From contig FMXS01000038.1 in assembly GCA_900104495.1 (NCBI GenBank), forward strand, positions 1 to 9,044: 9,044 bases of DNA. The letters are read 5' to 3'. A program made the position numbers and the translations under genes. This stretch comes from Ruminococcaceae bacterium FB2012 (GTDB taxonomy: Bacteria > Bacillota > Clostridia > Oscillospirales > Ruminococcaceae). This document shows, one piece after another, positions 6,268 to 9,044 of the stretch. Numbering within the stretch: position 1 is the stretch's first letter; each line of letters starts with the position of its first letter. The notes below the pieces were generated by a model. The model ran no database searches. It was not told where the DNA came from and saw only the letters and a list, made by a program, of their open reading frames with translations.

Positions 6268-6892
6268 CTTCATATGAGTTCCAACCATGTTTATCATACC
6301 ATTTACCATTAGAAGCTCTAAACCAAAAATGGTAATCCCATCTATCACTATTCTTTCCAACTCTTAGACACACAAGGTATTCATCAGGATATAGATAAGA
6401 ATTATATGATGATACACCTCTCCATTTATTTGGAAATGTATTATTTAACCAAGAAGCTAACAAACCAGAAATTGTGTTTGATACATTTGTTTGCCACGAA
6501 CGAACAGGGGCTGTAATATCAAAAATAACATCCGACCCACTAAATGATGCTGAACCATAAACACCTCCAACATTATTCCATAAAGCAGAACTATAAACAC
6601 TTGTCTCGTCCCACGAACCTGAACCAGTGTAATTATAGACTAACAATGCTGTATTTCCTGTTAATCCGGATTGCTCCTTAAAATACAGCTTCGCCGAATC
6701 AATAGTATAATATGTTGACATAAAAGGCTTGTTATATACGCCAGGGAATTTCATCAAAAGTCTTCCGGCACCATATGAACTGCCGACGTAACCAAGCACT
6801 GATAAAGAATTTGCTCCTGCTGAATTTCCTGCAGCGCCTGCACCATTGTAGATCGGTGTATCAAGAATAGTCTTTGTATGGTAGTTCGTCAG
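6224..6892 (-). CDS. DNRLRE-like phage surface or tail-associated protein, C-terminus truncated
   Basis: The reading from 6892 runs LTNYHTKTILDTPIYN, then a Gly/Ala/Ser-rich stretch, then TIDSAKLYFKEQSG, NYTGSGSWDETSVYSSALWN and FDITAPVRSWQTN. The pattern of an Ala-x-Leu strand, W-(D/N)-E-T, and a final D-I-T...V..W is that of DNRLRE beta-sandwich domains, often found in surface and tail proteins. The frame lacks ATG. GTG at 6799 would cut the domain, so I favour CTG at 6892-6890, which overlaps the amidase stop (CTGA) behind AAAGGA. The true protein probably ends near 6268; the last codons, to the stop at 6224, are read through antisense istB sequence. No signal peptide is visible. Confidence 0.6.
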   Translation of the reverse strand: MTNYHTKTILDTPIYNGAGAAGNSAGANSLSVLGYVGSSYGAGRLLMKFPGVYNKPFMSTYYTIDSAKLYFKEQSGLTGNTALLVYNYTGSGSWDETSVYSSALWNNVGGVYGSASFSGSDVIFDITAPVRSWQTNVSNTISGLLASWLNNTFPNKWRGVSSYNSYLYPDEYLVCLRVGKNSDRWDYHFWFRASNGKWYDKHGWNSYEECLQYRWPLQSLLS

Positions 6893-7959
6893 GTCCTTTC
6901 TGTATATTTAAGATATACCCATCCGTTCCTCTTGTCGGCATAAGCCTTAAGAAGGCCCCAGCCGTCTTTCTCATCCACAATGGTGTAGACACCCTGCTTG
7001 ATAAAACCATAGGACTCATACGATGTGGACGGTCCCTTACGGTAGTTGAGGTCGGTGATCTTTATCTTTACGAAATAAGGGAACTGTGAAGGTGTCGAGG
7101 GTGTGACCGGAGCTACAGAGCCGGATGTGTACACGGCTTTACCATTACCATCGAAAACGCTGTAGCCGGGGTTCTTGTCGGCACACTTCTTTGCATTATC
7201 GAGAACCTTGAAAGCGTCCTTCTGCGACTTCGCATCTGCCCAGCTCTTGCGAACACGGTAAAGTGTGGTTGTTCCACCGCCAGAGCCAGAACCACCCGAA
7301 CTACCGTCAGATGAACTGCCGCCCATAAGCGTTGCGACATCCTTTCTCACAGTATCCATGGTGATGCCGTACTTTCTGCTCCAGTGCTGGATGTCTCCGT
7401 GATTGCTGCCAAGGCCGTAACTGCAGCTGCCTGTGTGGTCGATGATGGTAGGAACCTTTACTCCATCGCAGACAGTCGTTCCCATCGGGTCGATGTTATA
7501 CATCTTGCAGAGATAGGCCGTCATCTCCAGAGCCTCTTTGTAACAGGCATCGAAGTAGGACTTGTCGTTAAGACCGTCTTCACAGATCTCGAACTGGATA
7601 TGGGTATTGTTGCACGATCCTTTGTTACCGGCTCCGCAGCCCCACGGACGGAAGTCAAAAGGCATGGTTTGTACTGCTGCTACAGTGCCGTCTGCAAGCT
7701 TTCCGATCCAGAAGTTAAGCCCCGCCTCATGGTAGATGTGATTCCAGTCGTTTTTATAAGCATTGGTTCCAAGTTTCTTCAGAAGCTCCGCTTTATTTGC
7801 CGCATTATCATCGGGCTGTACATATCTTTTAAGCCACGGATTATTTGCTCCCGTGGAATGCCACAGTACTCCCTTCGGCGTGAACTTCCTTGTTCCCTTG
7901 TAGCAGGTGCTCTGCGTCATCATGCAGACCAGAGGCTTGTTCTTATCGTTATACTTCAT
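6889..7959 (-). CDS. Phage endolysin: N-acetylmuramoyl-L-alanine amidase with SH3-type wall-binding domain (356 aa)
   Basis: The enzyme would cleave the amide bond between muramic acid and the peptide stem at phage lysis. Residues 1 to about 205 are an Amidase_2-type zinc domain: VLWHSTG (H34), IQFEICEDG (E124), IIDHTGSCSYG (H175) and SNHGDIQHW (H187/H192) are the likely metal or catalytic residues. A Gly/Ser linker (213-231) leads to a small module (233-278, YRVRKSWADAKSQKDAFKVL) resembling repeats in other Clostridia phage lysins. An SH3-like domain (about 296-354, DLNYRKGPSTSYESYG and NGWVYLKYTERT) ends the protein. I chose ATG 7959 because AGGAGG (7974-7969) lies nine bases upstream; the longer start at 7977 would overlap that site. 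It overlaps the holin gene by 11 bases. There is no signal peptide, consistent with holin-dependent export. Confidence 0.9.
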   Translation of the reverse strand: MKYNDKNKPLVCMMTQSTCYKGTRKFTPKGVLWHSTGANNPWLKRYVQPDDNAANKAELLKKLGTNAYKNDWNHIYHEAGLNFWIGKLADGTVAAVQTMPFDFRPWGCGAGNKGSCNNTHIQFEICEDGLNDKSYFDACYKEALEMTAYLCKMYNIDPMGTTVCDGVKVPTIIDHTGSCSYGLGSNHGDIQHWSRKYGITMDTVRKDVATLMGGSSSDGSSGGSGSGGGTTTLYRVRKSWADAKSQKDAFKVLDNAKKCADKNPGYSVFDGNGKAVYTSGSVAPVTPSTPSQFPYFVKIKITDLNYRKGPSTSYESYGFIKQGVYTIVDEKDGWGLLKAYADKRNGWVYLKYTERT

Positions 7960-8248
7960 CGTCGTCATCCTCCTCATTCTTTTTAGTCAGCTGTTTTACG
8001 GTCTGGTTCAGTCCTGTGGCGGAAAGTCCGCTTGATGCACCGATGATGATTGCAACAAGAAGATTTCCTGTATCGATTACTCCGGGAATGAAATAAAAGC
8101 TCACCACACCGCATATTGCACCGAGAACTGCGGAGATAAGCGGAATAAAACGCTTGAACTTTTTATCGCCGCCACAGGCTGTTTTAGTGATATCGATAAT
8201 GGTGTAAACTACTGCCGCAATGGCAGGAATAACAGTGATGCTGTTCAT
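7949..8248 (-). CDS. Phage holin, three membrane segments (99 aa)
   Basis: Three hydrophobic stretches (about residues 3-20, 33-54 and 66-84) and a strongly charged C-terminus (KKNEEDDDDEV) are typical of holins, which open the membrane to the endolysin. The motif GASSGLSATGLNQ in the third segment resembles r1t/Hol44-like holins of Gram-positive phages. AAAGGAGGA precedes the ATG by seven bases. The gene directly precedes the amidase and overlaps it by 11 bases, the classic holin-endolysin order. Confidence 0.85.
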   Translation of the reverse strand: MNSITVIPAIAAVVYTIIDITKTACGGDKKFKRFIPLISAVLGAICGVVSFYFIPGVIDTGNLLVAIIIGASSGLSATGLNQTVKQLTKKNEEDDDDEV

Positions 8249-8262
8249 GATGCAATCCTCCT

Positions 8263-8532
8263 TTACTTGTGCGCCTGCTCATTCATATGAGCTTCAATCG
8301 CGGATATGGCTTCGGTTACGGGGCCGTCACAGCCCTGTTCCTTAAGACCTTTAAGGCAGGCAAGCACACCCTTGGTAAGGATGCCCTGCTCCTCCTTGAT
8401 CGTCTTTATATCCTTATCCTGCTTTTCCTGTTTCAGATACCAGCGGTAGACCGCAAAAAAAGCACCGAAGATCACAACAAGAGATGTGATTATCGATGCC
8501 ACCGCTGCTATGGTTTCAACCGTGAACGACAT
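8263..8532 (-). CDS. Holin-like small phage membrane protein (89 aa)
   Basis: There is one membrane segment (about residues 6-28, TIAAVASIITSLVVIFGAFFAVY), then a charged helical stretch (KQEKQDKDIKTIKEEQ), then GVLACLKGLKEQGCDGPVTE. This small protein is common just before holin and amidase genes in gut Clostridia phages and is often misannotated as a transporter permease. It probably assists or times lysis, but this is inferred from position. AAAGGAGG precedes the ATG. The start overlaps the upstream gene's end by 17 bases, and 14 bases separate it from the holin gene. Confidence 0.75.
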   Translation of the reverse strand: MSFTVETIAAVASIITSLVVIFGAFFAVYRWYLKQEKQDKDIKTIKEEQGILTKGVLACLKGLKEQGCDGPVTEAISAIEAHMNEQAHK

Positions 8533-8686
8533 TGGTTTCCTCCTTTCCGGGAGACTTATTTTCCCCTGAAAATAAAAACTGCTGCAGAAGTTCCGTTACA
8601 TTTACTTCGCAGCTTGCCGACATTTCCATAAACTTTGCATCCGGGCTGAATTTCCCGCTTGCTTTCAACTCTTCAATATCAGTCAT
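8516..8686 (-). CDS. Small phage protein upstream of the lysis genes (56 aa)
   Basis: The product starts MTDIEELKASGKFSPDAKFM and is acidic, with no membrane segment and no family I recognise. I take ATG 8686 because AAAGGGGG (8703-8696) lies nine bases upstream; the ATGs at 8695 and 8692 are too close to it. The IS110 right copy abuts this ribosome site, so the upstream phage genes and promoter have been cut off. It is translationally coupled to the next gene through a 17-base overlap. Confidence 0.65.
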   Translation of the reverse strand: MTDIEELKASGKFSPDAKFMEMSASCEVNVTELLQQFLFSGENKSPGKEETNVVHG

Positions 8687-8698
8687 AATCATCATCCC

Positions 8699-8905
8699 CC
8701 TTTGGTACAATATTAGCATAGTCCTAACTGCTGACTACAGTAGCGACAGGCTATGCTTATTTTTGTATAATAAGAAGGTAATGGACTGACGATCACCTCC
8801 TTGGAACTTAGCGTTCGGTATTGAAAGCGTCAGCCGCCTTCTTATTATCAAATTCGATTAAGCAGGTTGTTCTTGTTGTGCAAGTTCACAGCAGCGTTCG
8901 CGTCA
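8699..8905. repeat. Right arm of the perfect inverted repeat (at least 207 bp)
   Basis: Exact reverse complement of 1-207. Identity breaks on the inner side at 8698. The outer side cannot be tested beyond 8905 because the left arm reaches the window edge. Confidence 0.95.
8706..8711 (+). promoter_or_regulatory. Candidate -10 box (TACAAT) of the bridge RNA
   Basis: TACAAT lies four bases inside the element and would start transcription near 8718, at the 5' stem-loop. No -35 sequence is visible at the expected distance in the flanking phage DNA. In known IS110 elements the -35 is supplied by the other end when the circle forms, so the promoter may be complete only in the excised circle. Confidence 0.45.
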
Positions 8906-8925
8906 CTAACCAAAATGAATTTTAA
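8715..8925 (+). ncRNA. Putative IS110 bridge RNA with anti-Shine-Dalgarno target guide
   Basis: Three stem-loops are visible. (1) 5' hairpin AGCATAG...CTATGCT (8715-8721 with 8751-8757). (2) Stem ATAATAAGAAGG / CCTTCTTATTAT (8767-8778 with 8837-8848) plus CTGACG/CGTCAG (8786-8791 with 8828-8833), enclosing an internal loop with sides ATCACCTCCTTG (8792-8803) and GGTATTGAAAG (8817-8827) and a GAAC/GTTC tip. (3) AAATTC/GAATTT (8850-8855 with 8917-8922) enclosing TTGTTGTG/CACAGCAG (8873-8880 with 8887-8894). The last stem needs two G-U pairs that exist only if this strand is the RNA. ACCAAA at 8909-8914 complements the element's own terminus TTTGGT (8701-8706). Exact ends are estimates. Confidence 0.6.
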
Positions 8926-8976
8926 TAAGCTCCTGAGCGGAAACATTACAAATCTTTTCAGAAAGCAGGTATCATT

Positions 8977-9044
8977 ATGATCAGTGTAGGTATTGATGTT
9001 TCAAAAGGTAAGAGTACGGTTTGCATACTGAAGCCCGGTGGTGA
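8977..9044 (+). CDS. IS110-family recombinase, N-terminal 22 codons (cut by window end)
   Basis: The reading MISVGIDVSKGKSTVCILKP is the standard opening of IS110 DEDD recombinases, with the first catalytic aspartate in GIDVSK (D7). The enzyme excises and integrates the element guided by a structured RNA. Translation would start at ATG 8977 with only a weak ribosome site (GCAGG, 8965-8969). The rest lies outside the window, so intactness cannot be judged. Confidence 0.88.
   Translation, partial: MISVGIDVSKGKSTVCILKPGG

Larger units (their letters stand above)
8702..9044 (+). mobile_element. IS110-family element, left end and start of recombinase (cut by window end)
   Basis: The element is read as starting at TTGGTACAAT (8702), after a CT core (8700-8701) at the Shine-Dalgarno site of the phage gene ending at 8516. 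It has about 275 bases of non-coding leader before the recombinase ATG at 8977, the size and place expected of IS110-group elements that encode a bridge RNA 5' of the recombinase. The right end lies outside the window. Confidence 0.75.

Noticed and set aside
7384..7986. 200-codon + strand frame antisense to the amidase
   Set aside because: It is a shadow of the well-supported amidase; there is no ribosome site and no family pattern.
8791..8802. Fragment of a 16S rRNA gene
   Set aside because: Identity is limited to the 12-base anti-Shine-Dalgarno end; the surrounding sequence is not rRNA.
1..9044. CRISPR array or tRNA gene
   Set aside because: No regularly spaced repeats with unique spacers, and no cloverleaf with a TTCGA-type arm in a suitable context were seen on either strand.

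Overview
The window is low-GC Firmicutes DNA, most likely from a gut Clostridia of the Ruminococcus/Oscillospiraceae type. The evidence is strong AAAGGAGG ribosome sites, TTGACA/TATAAT promoters, a MobP3-like relaxase fragment with a DUF6103-like remnant, and an amidase/holin cassette of the kind seen in gut Clostridia phages. It is entirely accessory DNA: a patchwork of decayed mobile elements.

Layout. Positions 1-207 and 8699-8905 are a perfect inverted repeat of at least 207 bp. The right arm continues into the first 22 codons of an IS110-family recombinase (8977 onward), so I read both arms as the left-end leaders of two IS110 copies in opposite orientation; the left copy runs off the window start. 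Between them, on the + strand, lie: two tiny hydrophobic peptide genes (218-280, 330-401) and a terminator; a TTG-start fragment resembling a GIY-YIG-type protein (580-684); a DUF6103-like C-terminal remnant (773-940); a GC-rich hairpin region (941-1214) that could be an origin of transfer; a ribbon-helix-helix-like gene (1215-1679); a complete GmrSD-type DUF262/DUF1524 restriction gene with its own promoter and terminator (1728-4259); and the N-terminus of a MobP3-type relaxase cut by an IS21-family element (4594 to about 6267). That IS21 has an internally deleted istA and a frameshifted, truncated istB. Its broken end abuts a minus-strand phage module (8686 to about 6268): small protein, holin-like protein, holin, N-acetylmuramoyl-L-alanine amidase, and a DNRLRE-like protein truncated at the junction.

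Most notable reading. The IS110 leader looks like a bridge RNA. It has a 5' stem-loop, a second stem-loop with an internal loop, and a third stem-loop whose 3' side carries ACCAAA, complementary to the element's own left terminus. The two sides of the second loop together spell a predicted target whose complement is GGTATTGAAAGGAGGTGAT, a consensus Shine-Dalgarno sequence. Both visible insertions sit exactly at the Shine-Dalgarno sequence of a small gene with a CT core. I infer an IS110 element programmed to insert at ribosome-binding sites.

How the genes work together. GmrSD is probably an anti-phage cargo gene of a dead mobilizable element. The phage genes are a lysis cassette whose upstream phage genes are not in the window. 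The IS110 and IS21 elements account for much, though not all, of the breakage.
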